The notes under the pieces are model-generated. The model did not search any database. It had not been told where the DNA came from and worked only from the letters and a program-made list of their open reading frames with translations. A stretch of 64,000 nt of DNA, from positions 496,001 through 560,000 of the forward strand of contig NZ_NPKO01000004.1 of NCBI RefSeq assembly GCF_008329605.1, given 5' to 3'. A program made the translations under genes and the position numbers. This document shows positions 12,525 through 20,916 of the stretch, piece after piece. This DNA is from Mycolicibacterium sp. P9-64. GTDB lineage: Bacteria; Actinomycetota; Actinomycetes; Mycobacteriales; Mycobacteriaceae. The stretch's first letter is position 1. Each line of letters starts with the position of its first letter.

Positions 12525-12962
12525 GTGGTTGCGGCGGACTCGCCGAACTACGCCCGCAGTTTGGGCATCGAGAAGGATCAGGTTGTCCAGGAGCTGGGCT
12601 GGGACGAGGACACCGACGACGACATTCGTGTCGACATCGAGGACGCGTGCGGCAGCGAGCTACTCGACGAGGACGCGGACGAAGTCGTTGACGTCGTGCT
12701 GCTGTGGTGGCGCGATGACGACGGTGACCTCGTCGATCGGTTGATGGACGCCATCACCCCTCTGGCAGAGGACGGCGTCATCTGGGTGGTCACACCCAAG
12801 ACCGGCAAGCCGGGACACGTACAGCCTGCGGAGATCGCCGAATCGGCGCCCACCGCTGGGTTGATGCCGACGTCATCGGCGAACCTTGGCGACTGGATTG
12901 CCAGTCGGCTCGTTCAGCCGAAGTCGAAGGCTGCCGGACGCGGTGATCAGCGCCGGGGCTGA
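12525..12962 (+). CDS. DUF3052 family protein
   Basis: The 145-residue, very acidic protein has a central Asp/Glu-rich region (EDTDDDIRVDIEDACGSE) and a C-terminal segment like DUF3052 (DGVIWVVTPKTGKPGHVQP). The family is actinobacterial and without known activity; Rv2239c is the M. tuberculosis counterpart (recall). GTG 12525 follows a strong AAGGAGG site. Its stop overlaps the ahpE start by 20 bp, the same arrangement as beside ahpE in other mycobacteria, so it may be functionally linked to peroxide defence. Confidence 0.85.
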   Translation: MVAADSPNYARSLGIEKDQVVQELGWDEDTDDDIRVDIEDACGSELLDEDADEVVDVVLLWWRDDDGDLVDRLMDAITPLAEDGVIWVVTPKTGKPGHVQPAEIAESAPTAGLMPTSSANLGDWIASRLVQPKSKAAGRGDQRRG

Positions 12963-13404
12963 GGCGCCCGACTTCACGCTGAAGGACCAGAACGGGCAGC
13001 TGGTCACGCTGAGCGCGTTGCGTGGCAAGAACGTGCTCTTGGTGTTCTTCCCGCTCGCGTTCACCCGCATATGTCAGGGTGAACTCGACGAGATCAAGGA
13101 CAACCAGTCGAGGTACGTCAACGACGACACCGTGACGCTGGCGATCTCAGTGGGACCGCCGCCGACGCACAGGGTCTGGGCCACGCAGAGCGGGTTCACG
13201 TTCCCCGTGCTCGCCGACTTCTGGCCACACGGTGCGGTTGCCCAGGCCTACGGCGTGTTCAACGACGGCACCGGCTTTGCCAACCGGGGTACGTTCGTCG
13301 TCGATCGGACCGGGGTGATCCGGTTCGCCGAGATGAAGGGACCAGGGGAGGCTCGCAATCAGGCGTTGTGGGCCGATGTGCTAGACGCACTGACGGTCGG
13401 TTGA
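12943..13404 (+). CDS. ahpE: One-cysteine peroxiredoxin AhpE
   Basis: The 153-residue protein matches the length of M. tuberculosis AhpE. It has the peroxiredoxin motif PLAFTRIC (peroxidatic Cys44, with Thr41) followed by QGELDE, and no second cysteine, as expected for a 1-Cys enzyme that reduces peroxides and peroxynitrite and is recycled by mycoredoxin or mycothiol. GTG 12943 gives the family N-terminus (ISAGAEAPDFTLKDQNGQ); the frame is open further upstream, but that part shadows the DUF3052 gene, with which the start overlaps by 20 bp. Confidence 0.94.
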   Translation: MISAGAEAPDFTLKDQNGQLVTLSALRGKNVLLVFFPLAFTRICQGELDEIKDNQSRYVNDDTVTLAISVGPPPTHRVWATQSGFTFPVLADFWPHGAVAQAYGVFNDGTGFANRGTFVVDRTGVIRFAEMKGPGEARNQALWADVLDALTVG

Positions 13405-13449
13405 CGGATTTCCCGTGGCCCCTCGTCGGCGTGTAGCCTGCCCCAGCAC

Positions 13450-13524
13450 GGGCGTGTAGCTCAGTGGTAGAGCTCTGGTTTTACACACCAGCGGTCGCAG
13501 GTTCGATACCTGTCGCGCCCACCA
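13450..13524 (+). tRNA. tRNA-Val (anticodon UAC)
   Basis: A full cloverleaf can be drawn: acceptor GGGCGTG/CGCGCCC, D-stem GCTC/GAGC, anticodon stem CTGGT/ACCAG with loop TTTACAC (anticodon TAC), T-stem GCAGG/CCTGT with loop TTCGATA, discriminator A and encoded CCA. It lies 45 bp after ahpE. Its 3' end is the left border of the accessory block, with a decayed CBS gene fragment 13 bp away. Confidence 0.95.
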
Positions 13525-13537
13525 AGGATCCGCCAGT

Positions 13538-13675
13538 TCAAGCGTGGTCATCCACCTCGACGGGCAACCGGCCGCCATCGGACCACGCCTTGACGAACTG
13601 AGCGATCTCGTGCGCGGGCAGGTTCCGTGCGATGTCGGCCTCGCTGACGATGCCGACCAGGCGGTGGTCATGACG
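13538..13675 (-). pseudogene. C-terminal remnant of a CBS-domain protein
   Basis: On the minus strand a short frame encodes DHRLVGIVSEADIARNLP and then AHEIAQFVKAWSDGG before a TGA at 13538-13540. This is the last beta-alpha unit of a CBS domain and the usual C-terminus of two-CBS mycobacterial proteins (related to dormancy protein Hrp1/Rv2626c). Upstream the frame loses all CBS similarity and meets a stop at about 13725-13727, so the N-terminal 90 or more residues are gone and no start codon serves it. Confidence 0.65.
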
Positions 13676-13805
13676 TTCTCCTCTTGTCCGATGGTTACCG
13701 TTCTCCGCGAACGTAATTCGATTCGGTCAGCAGTCCGTAGGGCTGTTGGATGCCCGGTCGGGCGGTCGTTCGACCCGAGAGGCACTTAGTGGGTCGACCA
13801 GGCGC

Positions 13806-13825
13806 CGAGGGACCTTTGGCCATAG
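13806..13825 (+). promoter_or_regulatory. DosR-like box upstream of the DUF1918-nrdZ operon
   Basis: GGGACCTTTGGCCA (13809-13822) fits the dormancy-regulator consensus TTSGGGACTWWAGTCCCSAA in the GGGAC half, the central WW and the following G and CC. It lies about 80-95 bp before the ATG of the DUF1918 gene, a normal distance. In M. tuberculosis the equivalent genes Rv0569 and nrdZ belong to the DosR regulon (recall). The rest of 13676-13901 holds no gene I can recognise. Confidence 0.5.
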
Positions 13826-13901
13826 GACTTGGTGGCCTGCTGCCCTTCCCTCCGACGCGCCGGATGTGAGCACGATTGCACCCGAGGGAAAGGAGTCGGT
13901 C

Positions 13902-14168
13902 ATGAAGGCGAAGGTTGGCGACTGGCTGGTGATCAAGGGCACGACAATCGATCAACCGGACCAGCACGGGTTGATCACCGAGGTTCACTCGGCCGACGGT
14001 TCACCGCCGTATGTGGTGCGGTGGCTGGAGACCGAGCACGTGACGACCGTGTATCCGGGCACGGACGCGGTCGTCCTCACGCCGGCGGAGCAGGTGGTCG
14101 CCGACGAGCGAGCGCAGCATCGGTTCGGGTCGGTGCAGTCGGAGATCCCCCACGGCAACAGCGAGTAG
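13902..14168 (+). CDS. DUF1918 domain protein (Rv0569-like)
   Basis: The 88-residue protein is a small beta-barrel-type DUF1918 domain: KAKVGDWLVIKG at the start, then ITEVHSADGSPPYVVRW and TTVYPGTDAVV. M. tuberculosis Rv0569 has the same length and is a DosR regulon member of unknown function (recall). ATG 13902 follows AAAGGAG (13889-13895) at 6 nt. nrdZ begins 19 bp after its stop, as in M. tuberculosis, so the two form an operon. Confidence 0.88.
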   Translation: MKAKVGDWLVIKGTTIDQPDQHGLITEVHSADGSPPYVVRWLETEHVTTVYPGTDAVVLTPAEQVVADERAQHRFGSVQSEIPHGNSE

Positions 14169-14187
14169 ACGGTTCCCGGATCAGGCG

Positions 14188-16278
14188 ATGAAATCTGCGA
14201 CGACGGCCGCGTGGCCCGCGAAGGTCCGGCGCCGCGACGGGACGCTGGTGCCCTTCGACGTCAAGCGGATCGAGGCCGCTGTCGGGCGCGCGGCCCGCGA
14301 GGTCGCCTACAACGACCCCGACATGCCCGCTACCGTGGCCAGTGCCGTTGCCGACGCACTGGGGCCCAGGCTTGCGCCCGTGGAGGAAATTCAGGATTTC
14401 GTTGCGGCGCGGCTGGGCGAAGCCGGTCTCGACGACGTGGCCCGTGCCTACATCATCTACCGGCAGCGGCGCGCCGAGCTGCGCGCGGAGAAGGCTCTGC
14501 TCGGGGTGCCTGACGAGCTGAAGCTGAGCCTGGCCGCGGTGACGGTGCTGCGGGAACGCTATCTGCTGCGCGACGAGCAGGGCCGACCGACCGAGTCGAC
14601 CGGGCAGATGATGGACCGGGCGGCGCGCTGCGTCGCAGCCGCCGAGGACGACTACGAACCCGGTTCGTCGGCGCAGTGGGCGGAGCGCTTCGCGACGCTG
14701 ATGCGCAACCTCGACTTCCTGCCGAACTCGCCCACGCTGATGAACGCCGGCACCGACATCGGGCTGCTTGCTGGCTGTTTCGTGCTGCCCGTTGAGGATT
14801 CGCTGCACTCGATCTTCACGACACTTGGACAGGCCGCCGAGATTCAACGGGCTGGAGGCGGCACCGGTTATGCATTCAGTCATTTGCGACCCGCGGGGGA
14901 TCGGGTCGCCACCACGGGCGGCACGGCAAGCGGACCGGTGTCGTTCCTTCGGCTGTTTGACACCGCGGCGGGTGTCGTCTCGCTGGGCGGTCGTCGCCGC
15001 GGCGCCTGCATGGCGGTGCTCGACGCGTCGCACCCGGATGTCTACGACTTCGTCACCACCAAGGCCGAGTCGCCCAGCGAGCTCACGCATTTCAACCTGT
15101 CAGTCGGCGTCACCGACGCGTTCATGCGCGCCGTCGAGCGCGGCGCCACACACCGTGTGATCAATCCGCGAACCGGCAAAACCGTTGCACGGCTTCCCGC
15201 CGCAAAGTTGTTCGACGTCATCTGCGGAGCGGCGCATGTATGCGGAGATCCCGGGCTGTTGTTCCTCGACACGATCAATCGGGCCAACCCGTTGCCTGGG
15301 CGAGGTCGAATCGAGGCGACCAACCCGTGCGGGGAGGTTCCGCTGCTGCCGTACGAGTCGTGCAACCTCGGCTCGATCAACCTCGCACGGATGATCTCCG
15401 ATGGACGCGTCGACTGGGACCGGCTCAATGAGGTCGTCGGAATCGCGGTGCGATTCCTCGATGACGTCATCGACGTCAGCCGCTACCCCTTCCCCGAACT
15501 GGGCGAGGCCACTCGCGCCGCCCGCAAGATCGGGCTGGGAGTCATGGGATTGGCGGAATTACTTGCCACACTGGGCATTCCCTACGACAGCGAGGAAGGC
15601 GTACGGTTGGCTGGCCAGCTCATGCGTCGCATACAGCGAGAGGCACACATGGCGTCGAGGCGGCTGGCCGAAGATCGGGGCTCGTTTCCCGCGTTCGCCG
15701 ACGGGCGGTTCGCGCATTCGGGGCCGCGGCGCAACGCGCAGGTCACCTCCGTCGCCCCGACCGGCACCATTTCGCTGATCGCCGGCACCACCGCCGGAAT
15801 CGAGCCAATGTTTGCCATCGCCTTCACGCGGGCCGTCGTCGGCAGGCATCTACTGGACGTCAATCCGTGCTTTGACCGGCTGGCCCGCGATCGGGGCTTC
15901 TACCGCGACGAGCTGATCGCGGAGATCGCACAGCGCGGGGGAGTGCGGGGCTGTCCGCAACTGCCGGCCGCGGTGCGGGCTGCGTTTCCCATCGCAGCCG
16001 AGATCGCGCCCGAGTGGCATCTACGGATGCAAACCGCCGTGCAGCGCCACGTCGACGCCGCCGTGTCCAAGACGGTCAACCTGCCCGCAACGGCGACGGT
16101 CGACGACATCCGCGCCATCTACCTGGCCGCTTGGAAGGCGAAGGTCAAGGGCATGACCGTCTACCGTTATGGCAGCCGCGAAGGCCAAGTGCTTTCCTAC
16201 GCCGCGCCCGAACCCGTACTGGCCCAGGCGGATACCGCGTTCAGTGGCGGCTGCATTGGTCGCGCCTGCGAGTTCTGA
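14188..16278 (+). CDS. nrdZ: Vitamin B12-dependent class II ribonucleoside-diphosphate reductase
   Basis: The 696-residue protein starts with an ATP-cone domain (VRRRDGTLVPFDVKRIEAAV, residues 13-32) and continues with the reductase barrel: FLPNSPTLMNAG with a nearby GCF cysteine, the active-site NPCGE loop, SVAPTGTIS, and a C-terminal redox pair in GGCIGRACEF. It makes deoxynucleotides without oxygen using adenosylcobalamin, useful in hypoxia. Rv0570 (NrdZ) has similar length and is DosR-controlled (recall). No small NrdB subunit lies nearby, as expected for class II. Translation starts at ATG 14188 with a weak ribosome site. Confidence 0.92.
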   Translation: MKSATTAAWPAKVRRRDGTLVPFDVKRIEAAVGRAAREVAYNDPDMPATVASAVADALGPRLAPVEEIQDFVAARLGEAGLDDVARAYIIYRQRRAELRAEKALLGVPDELKLSLAAVTVLRERYLLRDEQGRPTESTGQMMDRAARCVAAAEDDYEPGSSAQWAERFATLMRNLDFLPNSPTLMNAGTDIGLLAGCFVLPVEDSLHSIFTTLGQAAEIQRAGGGTGYAFSHLRPAGDRVATTGGTASGPVSFLRLFDTAAGVVSLGGRRRGACMAVLDASHPDVYDFVTTKAESPSELTHFNLSVGVTDAFMRAVERGATHRVINPRTGKTVARLPAAKLFDVICGAAHVCGDPGLLFLDTINRANPLPGRGRIEATNPCGEVPLLPYESCNLGSINLARMISDGRVDWDRLNEVVGIAVRFLDDVIDVSRYPFPELGEATRAARKIGLGVMGLAELLATLGIPYDSEEGVRLAGQLMRRIQREAHMASRRLAEDRGSFPAFADGRFAHSGPRRNAQVTSVAPTGTISLIAGTTAGIEPMFAIAFTRAVVGRHLLDVNPCFDRLARDRGFYRDELIAEIAQRGGVRGCPQLPAAVRAAFPIAAEIAPEWHLRMQTAVQRHVDAAVSKTVNLPATATVDDIRAIYLAAWKAKVKGMTVYRYGSREGQVLSYAAPEPVLAQADTAFSGGCIGRACEF

Positions 16279-16295
16279 ACGATGGCGTCGGTCGT

Positions 16296-16961
16296 CTAGT
16301 ACGTCCCTATGCCCTGCTCGGGTGGAAGTGCGCCGGTGGCTTGGAACACGACCCGCCTGCCGACCTCGACGGCGTGGTCGGCGAAGCGCTCGTAGAAGCG
16401 GCCGAGTAACGCGACGTCGACAGCCGCGGGGACCCCGTGCTTCCACTCGCTCTCCAGCAGCTCGTCGAACAGCTGGCGGTGCAGTTCGTCCATCGCGTCG
16501 TCCTGTTTGCGTATGCGCGCGGCATTGCCTGGATCGCGGGTTAACAGCACTTCCTGCGCACTGTTCGCCAATTCAACTGCGACCCGCCCCATTTCGGTGA
16601 AGTAGCCCGCGACTTGTGCAGGCAGCACATGGTCCGGATGTCGCTGCTGGACGATCTTGGCCACATGTACGGCCAGTGCACCCATCCGATCGACGTCGGC
16701 AACGGCGTGAATCCAGCTGATGATACTGCGGAGTTCACCGGCCACCGGCTGCTGCAGCGCCAGCAACGTAATCGCGCTTTCTTCGGCACGGGTACCCATC
16801 GCCGCGATCTTGCCGTAGTCGCTGATCACTTGCTCCGCTGAGGCAAGGTCGGCTTGGAGCAGCGCCCGTGTTGCGCGCTCCATCGTGGCCCCGGAAAGGC
16901 CACACAACTGACTCAACTGCTTGGCTAGCTCGGATAAGTGTTCGTGGTAGCCGGTCCGCAT
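16296..16961 (-). CDS. phoU: PhoU-family phosphate regulator
   Basis: The 221-residue all-helical protein has two PhoU repeats, each with the metal-binding signature: [16 protein letters not shown] in the first and [15 protein letters not shown] in the second. PhoU proteins link the Pst transporter and the phosphate sensor kinase and have been tied to persistence in mycobacteria. No pst genes are adjacent. Its stop lies 17 bp from the convergent nrdZ stop. It may share an operon with the PRTase-hydrolase gene 40 bp upstream. Start ATG 16961. Confidence 0.9.
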   Translation of the reverse strand: MRTGYHEHLSELAKQLSQLCGLSGATMERATRALLQADLASAEQVISDYGKIAAMGTRAEESAITLLALQQPVAGELRSIISWIHAVADVDRMGALAVHVAKIVQQRHPDHVLPAQVAGYFTEMGRVAVELANSAQEVLLTRDPGNAARIRKQDDAMDELHRQLFDELLESEWKHGVPAAVDVALLGRFYERFADHAVEVGRRVVFQATGALPPEQGIGTY

Positions 16962-17001
16962 TGGCTTCGACCCCCCTTGGTCGTCGCGGATGAAACAGTG
17001 G

Positions 17002-18342
17002 TCACCCGCCTACCGGGCGTACGGCGAGCTGGCTCAAGTGGTCGACGAACCAGTCGCAGGCCAGCTTCGCCACCTGTTCGAGCGTGCCCGGCTCCTCGAA
17101 CAGGTGCGTGGCGCCGGGAACGATGGCGAGTTCACACTTCCCGGGCATCGCTGCCTGTGCTCGTTGGTTCAGTTCGATGACCACCTCGTCGCGTCCGCCC
17201 ACGATCAGCAGGGTCGGTGCAACGACGTTCGCCAACGAGCGACCGGCGAGATCGGGCCGGCCGCCGCGCGAGACCACCGCGCTCACCTTCGCGCGGGGAT
17301 CGGCGGCCGCTACCAGTGCCGCGCCCGCCCCGGTACTTGCACCGAAGTAGCCGACCGGAAGTGATGCGGTGTCGGGCTGGCTGGCCAGCCAAAGGGTGAC
17401 GTCGACCAGCCGTCCTGCCAGGAGTTCGATGTCGAAGACGTTGGCGCGGTTGCGTTCTTCGGCCGGCGTGAGCAAATCGAACAGCAGCGTGGCAAGACCG
17501 GCCCGGTTCAAGACCGTGGCGACATACCGATTGCGAGGGCTATGCCGGCTGCTCCCACTGCCGTGCGCGAAGACGACGATGCCCGTTGGATTTTCGGGGA
17601 TGGTCAAGTGCCCGGCCACCATCGCCGGTCCGGCCGTCACCGTGACCTCCTCGTCGCGCAGCGGCGGATCCACGGCGCCGGCGCTGGCTCCCTCCGCAAG
17701 ACCGTCGCGGGCCCGGTCGAGCAGCGCAATGACCTCCTCGTCGGAGGTCTGGGGGAAGTGGCGATATCCCTGCCCGACGGCGAAGAAGAACGCGGGCGTC
17801 CTCAGACAGACCACCTCGTCGGCGTACCCGGCAAACCTCGCGACGACATCGTCCGGGCCGATCGGAACAGCCAACACCACGCTGCTCGCGCCGTGGGCGC
17901 GGGCAACCTGGCACGCGGCCCTGGCGGAGGCTCCAGTGGCGACGCCGTCATCGACGATCACGGCGATCCGCCCCGTCAATGAGATTCGGTCGCGTCCGCG
18001 CCGGAAGCGCTCCGCGCGGCGTCGTAGTTCGATCCGCTCCCTGCGTTCGACCGTGTCCATGTCGTCACCGTCGAGGTGTGCCTCGCGCACGACGGCATCG
18101 TTGAGCATCCGCACGCCGTCCTCACCGATGGCGCCGAACGCCAGTTCCGGCTGAAACGGCACACCTAGCTTGCGCACCACGAGCACGTCGAGAGGGGCCT
18201 GCAGTGCCTTGGCGACCTCGAAGGCCACCGGCACTCCGCCGCGTGGAAGGCCGAGAACGACGATGTCTTGACCACGAAAGGACTCCAGACGCATCGCCAT
18301 CTGGCGCCCAGCGTCCACACGATCGTCGAATAGTCTCATCAC
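17002..18342 (-). CDS. Phosphoribosyltransferase - dienelactone-hydrolase-type fusion (Rv0571c-like)
   Basis: The 446-residue protein has two domains. Residues 1-215 are a type I phosphoribosyltransferase with the PRPP loop [17 protein letters not shown]. Residues 230-440 are an alpha/beta hydrolase with nucleophile GASTGAG, Asp in VGGRDEVV and His in [16 protein letters not shown]. The same fusion (Rv0571c) is part of the DosR regulon next to nrdZ in M. tuberculosis (recall); its substrate is unknown. It is divergent from the Usp gene, and the shared 209-bp promoter holds several DosR-like boxes. ATG 18342; a second Met follows directly. Confidence 0.88.
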   Translation of the reverse strand: MMRLFDDRVDAGRQMAMRLESFRGQDIVVLGLPRGGVPVAFEVAKALQAPLDVLVVRKLGVPFQPELAFGAIGEDGVRMLNDAVVREAHLDGDDMDTVERRERIELRRRAERFRRGRDRISLTGRIAVIVDDGVATGASARAACQVARAHGASSVVLAVPIGPDDVVARFAGYADEVVCLRTPAFFFAVGQGYRHFPQTSDEEVIALLDRARDGLAEGASAGAVDPPLRDEEVTVTAGPAMVAGHLTIPENPTGIVVFAHGSGSSRHSPRNRYVATVLNRAGLATLLFDLLTPAEERNRANVFDIELLAGRLVDVTLWLASQPDTASLPVGYFGASTGAGAALVAAADPRAKVSAVVSRGGRPDLAGRSLANVVAPTLLIVGGRDEVVIELNQRAQAAMPGKCELAIVPGATHLFEEPGTLEQVAKLACDWFVDHLSQLAVRPVGG

Positions 18343-18371
18343 CCTAGTGTCAGGCGCTGTGGCGGCGACCG

Positions 18372-18413
18372 ATATGGGATTAGGTCCCTCAGTCGACCGA
18401 CTTGGGTCCCCAA
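18372..18413 (-). promoter_or_regulatory. Two DosR-like boxes facing the PRTase-hydrolase gene
   Basis: Read on the minus strand, 18413-18394 contains TTGGGGACCCAAGTC, matching TTSGGGAC and WAGTC of the DosR consensus, and 18390-18372 contains AGGGACCTAATCCCAT, with both GGGAC and CCC arms. They lie 30-70 bp upstream of the ATG at 18342. Closely spaced paired boxes are typical of strongly hypoxia-induced genes. Binding is inferred. Confidence 0.55.
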
Positions 18414-18443
18414 CAGTGCGGCAGAGGGGCTTCGTTCATGGGG

Positions 18444-18487
18444 TTCAGGGCCCTTTGGCAACCGTCGTTCGGGACCAATGCCTCCGG
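18444..18487 (+). promoter_or_regulatory. Two DosR-like boxes facing the Usp gene
   Basis: TTCGGGACCAATGCC (18468-18482) matches TTSGGGAC plus the WW centre, G and C of the consensus; AGGGCCCTTTGGCAA (18447-18461) is a weaker copy resembling the site at 13809. They end about 65 bp before the Usp ATG, spaced by roughly two helical turns. Confidence 0.55.
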
Positions 18488-18551
18488 TCTCGACTAGCAC
18501 CGCGTCCGTAACGTCATCGACGGGCGACGATCGGTTGGGGAAGGACCCGAA

Positions 18552-19445
18552 ATGGCGAAAGCGACCTCACATCAGGGAGTCGTCGTCGGCACCGACGGAT
18601 CACTGCCCTCGCAGGTGGCGGTGCGCTGGGCAGCGCGAGAGGCAATCATGCGCCACGTTCCGCTTACCGTCGTCCACGTCGTCACCCCCCTGCCGGGCGC
18701 AGCGTCCGCGCTGGGGTGGCCCTCCGGCCGAGTCTCCGAGGACGTTCGCGAGATTCAGGAGAACGACGCCCGCAGGGTCATCGCCGACGCGATCGAGGCG
18801 GTCGCTGGGGGCGATCATCGACCGGAGATCAATGGTGAACTGTTCTTTGGCGGACCCGTGCCCACCCTGGTCGATCTGTCCAAAGACGCGAAACTGGTGG
18901 TGGTCGGATGCCGCGGCCGAACCGGCAAGCATCGGCGCTTGCTCGGGTCGGTCAGCACTGGGTTGATTCATCACGGCCATTGTCCCGTCGCGGTGGTGCA
19001 CGACGAGGTTCCGTCATCGCCCACATCTGCACAGCGGCCTGTGCTCGTAGGGATTGACGGTTCGCGCGCATCGGAGTTGGCGACGGCGGTCGCGTTCGAC
19101 GAAGCCTCTTGGCGGGGTGTTGATTTGATCGCGTTGCACGTCTGGAGCGATGCGGACATGTCCACCGTCTCCGGCATGGAGACGTCGGCCCTGCAGCGCG
19201 CGGCCGACGAGACGCTCGCTGAACGCCTTGCCGGCTGGCAGGAACGCTATCCCGAGGTCACCGTCCACCGTGTGGTCGAGTTCGAGCAACCCGCCCGTCA
19301 TCTTCTTGAACGGTCAGAGCGGGCTCAGCTCGTCGTCGTCGGTAGCCACGGCCGCGGCGGATTTGCCGGGATGTTGCTCGGTTCGGTCAGCACCGCCGTA
19401 GCGCAGGCGGCTCGCGTGCCGGTCATCGTTGCGCGCGAACGATAG
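18552..19445 (+). CDS. Tandem-domain universal stress protein (Rv2623-like)
   Basis: The 297-residue protein holds two Usp domains (about residues 8-148 and 160-296). Each has an ATP-binding motif of the G-2X-G-9X-G-S/T type: GCRGRTGKHRRLLGSVS and GSHGRGGFAGMLLGSVS. The length equals M. tuberculosis Rv2623, a DosR-regulated ATP-binding Usp that restrains growth (recall). ATG 18552 has a GGGAAGGA-like site upstream. It is divergent from the PRTase-hydrolase gene and shares a promoter region with DosR-like boxes, which supports hypoxia control. Confidence 0.9.
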   Translation: MAKATSHQGVVVGTDGSLPSQVAVRWAAREAIMRHVPLTVVHVVTPLPGAASALGWPSGRVSEDVREIQENDARRVIADAIEAVAGGDHRPEINGELFFGGPVPTLVDLSKDAKLVVVGCRGRTGKHRRLLGSVSTGLIHHGHCPVAVVHDEVPSSPTSAQRPVLVGIDGSRASELATAVAFDEASWRGVDLIALHVWSDADMSTVSGMETSALQRAADETLAERLAGWQERYPEVTVHRVVEFEQPARHLLERSERAQLVVVGSHGRGGFAGMLLGSVSTAVAQAARVPVIVARER

Positions 19446-19558
19446 CCGGAATTCGTTGTACAGCAGAATATTTGGAGACATCCGATCAACCAGGGCAGTC
19501 CAGTTGGCAAGGTGGTCACCGAGCCGCTTGGCCCTACCATCCCCACCCGGGCGAACAA

Positions 19559-20290
19559 TCACGCTATGGCGGCGCCGACCAGATGCCCGACGGCGTAGGT
19601 AACGACCAGGGCCACCGCACCGCCGACGATGTTGCGTGTTATCGCCCGTTGTTTGGGTGCGCCGCCGAGGCTGGCCGACGCCGCGCCGGTGATGACGAGC
19701 GCAATGAGCACGGCAGCGACGGTCACCGGGACCCGAAGTGCGATGGGCGGCAGCAGGATGGCGATCAATGGCAGGAGCGCGCCGACTGTGAAGGAGAGAG
19801 CCGATGACAGGGCGGCCTGCCAGGGATTGGTCAGATTGGTGGGATCGATGCCAAGTTCTATGTCGGCGTGGGCGGCGAAGGCATCATGGTCGGTGAGTTC
19901 TTCGGCCACGGTTCGCGCGGTGGCCGCCGACAAGCCCTTCGCCTCGTAGAGGGTGGCGAGTTCCTCTAGTTCCGTTGCGGGGTCCATGTGCAACTCCGCG
20001 CGTTCCTTGTCCAGCAGTGCCCGTTCGGTATCGCGCTGCGTGCTGACCGATACATACTCGCCCAGCGCCATCGAGACGGCGCCGGCGACCAGTCCCGCAA
20101 TTCCGGCGGTCAGTATGGGTCCCCTGGTCGCCGCCGCTGCCGCGACACCGACCACTATGCCTGCGGTGGAGACGATTCCGTCGTTGGCGCCCAAGACCCC
20201 GGCGCGCAACCAATTCAGTCTGGATGACACCGAACCCACGTGGGGCTCGGCGGGGTGGGGCGTAGTGGACATGTTCGTCACGTTAGACAT
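19559..20290 (-). CDS. VIT1/CCC1 family iron/manganese transporter
   Basis: The protein of about 243 residues starts with the family segment LRAGVLGANDGIVSTAGIVVGV and has about five membrane helices. Between helices 2 and 3 lies a charged, Glu-rich cytoplasmic metal-binding arm (ERALLDKERAELHMDP onward). VIT family proteins export Fe2+ or Mn2+ from the cytoplasm. ATG 20290 or 20272 is possible; neither has a good ribosome site, and the frame stays open to 20347. It lies 93 bp downstream of the redox operon's last gene and could be its seventh member. Confidence 0.85.
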   Translation of the reverse strand: MSNVTNMSTTPHPAEPHVGSVSSRLNWLRAGVLGANDGIVSTAGIVVGVAAAAATRGPILTAGIAGLVAGAVSMALGEYVSVSTQRDTERALLDKERAELHMDPATELEELATLYEAKGLSAATARTVAEELTDHDAFAAHADIELGIDPTNLTNPWQAALSSALSFTVGALLPLIAILLPPIALRVPVTVAAVLIALVITGAASASLGGAPKQRAITRNIVGGAVALVVTYAVGHLVGAAIA

Positions 20291-20383
20291 TGGCGACGGC
20301 GGCCGCCAGCAACCGTAGCCTAGCCAAAGCGATACCGGGCGCTCCATATCGTGCTGCGCAACGCATTCGGTCGGTCACGTCGG

Positions 20384-20863
20384 TCATGGGTTGCTGGTAG
20401 TTGCCGCCATCTGATCGCCCCAGGTGGCCCGCGCCCCTGAATCTCCGATGCGATACACCTGCACGGCGGTGGCCGCGCACAGCAACACGACGATCACGGC
20501 CATGGTCCACGACGCAACGCGCTTGACCGAGTGCCCGCGTGCCTCGCGCACGTGCAGCACCGCGACGAGTAGGGAGGCCACGAGCAGCGCGATTGAGAAG
20601 TAGATCATCGTGTCGCCCAACTCGGTGTGCGCGTGCAACTGTGGTGAGCGGCCGACCTTTTCCTCGAGCCACTCACCGGCGCTGGTGGTCAGGGGAGTGG
20701 CGACCACGGTGAACGCAGCGAGCCCGACGACCAACCACACCAGCCGTTTCCGGGCTGCCGGCCATACGGCACATAGGATCGCCAGAATCGCAGTCAGCGG
20801 CGCCAGAATGACGATGATGTGAACCAGTAGGGCATGGGCGGGAAGGCCATTGAACATGGTCAC
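20384..20863 (-). CDS. DUF2231-like four-helix membrane protein
   Basis: The 159-residue protein has four predicted membrane helices (about 10-32, 38-58, 83-104, 115-135) and the start FNGLPAHALLVHIIVILAPL, typical of DUF2231 proteins. Histidines in helix 1 and in the loop (LHAHTELGD) could bind haem or metal. GTG 20863 was chosen because AAGGAG (20871-20876) precedes it at 7 nt. It is the last gene of the ferredoxin / NuoF-like / ApbE operon, 53 bp after the ferredoxin, so a role in the same membrane electron path is likely. Confidence 0.75.
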   Translation of the reverse strand: MTMFNGLPAHALLVHIIVILAPLTAILAILCAVWPAARKRLVWLVVGLAAFTVVATPLTTSAGEWLEEKVGRSPQLHAHTELGDTMIYFSIALLVASLLVAVLHVREARGHSVKRVASWTMAVIVVLLCAATAVQVYRIGDSGARATWGDQMAATTSNP

Positions 20864-20916
20864 GAACTATCTCCTTGGGTTTGATGAAACGATGGATCGG
20901 GCGGCGCTGCCCGAGA

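Noticed and set aside
13381..13785. Minus-strand frame of 134 codons crossing tRNA-Val
   Set aside because: Its sequence over the tRNA (QVSNLRPLVCKTRALPLSYTP) is the usual antisense-tRNA artefact. Only the separate CBS fragment in another frame is meaningful.
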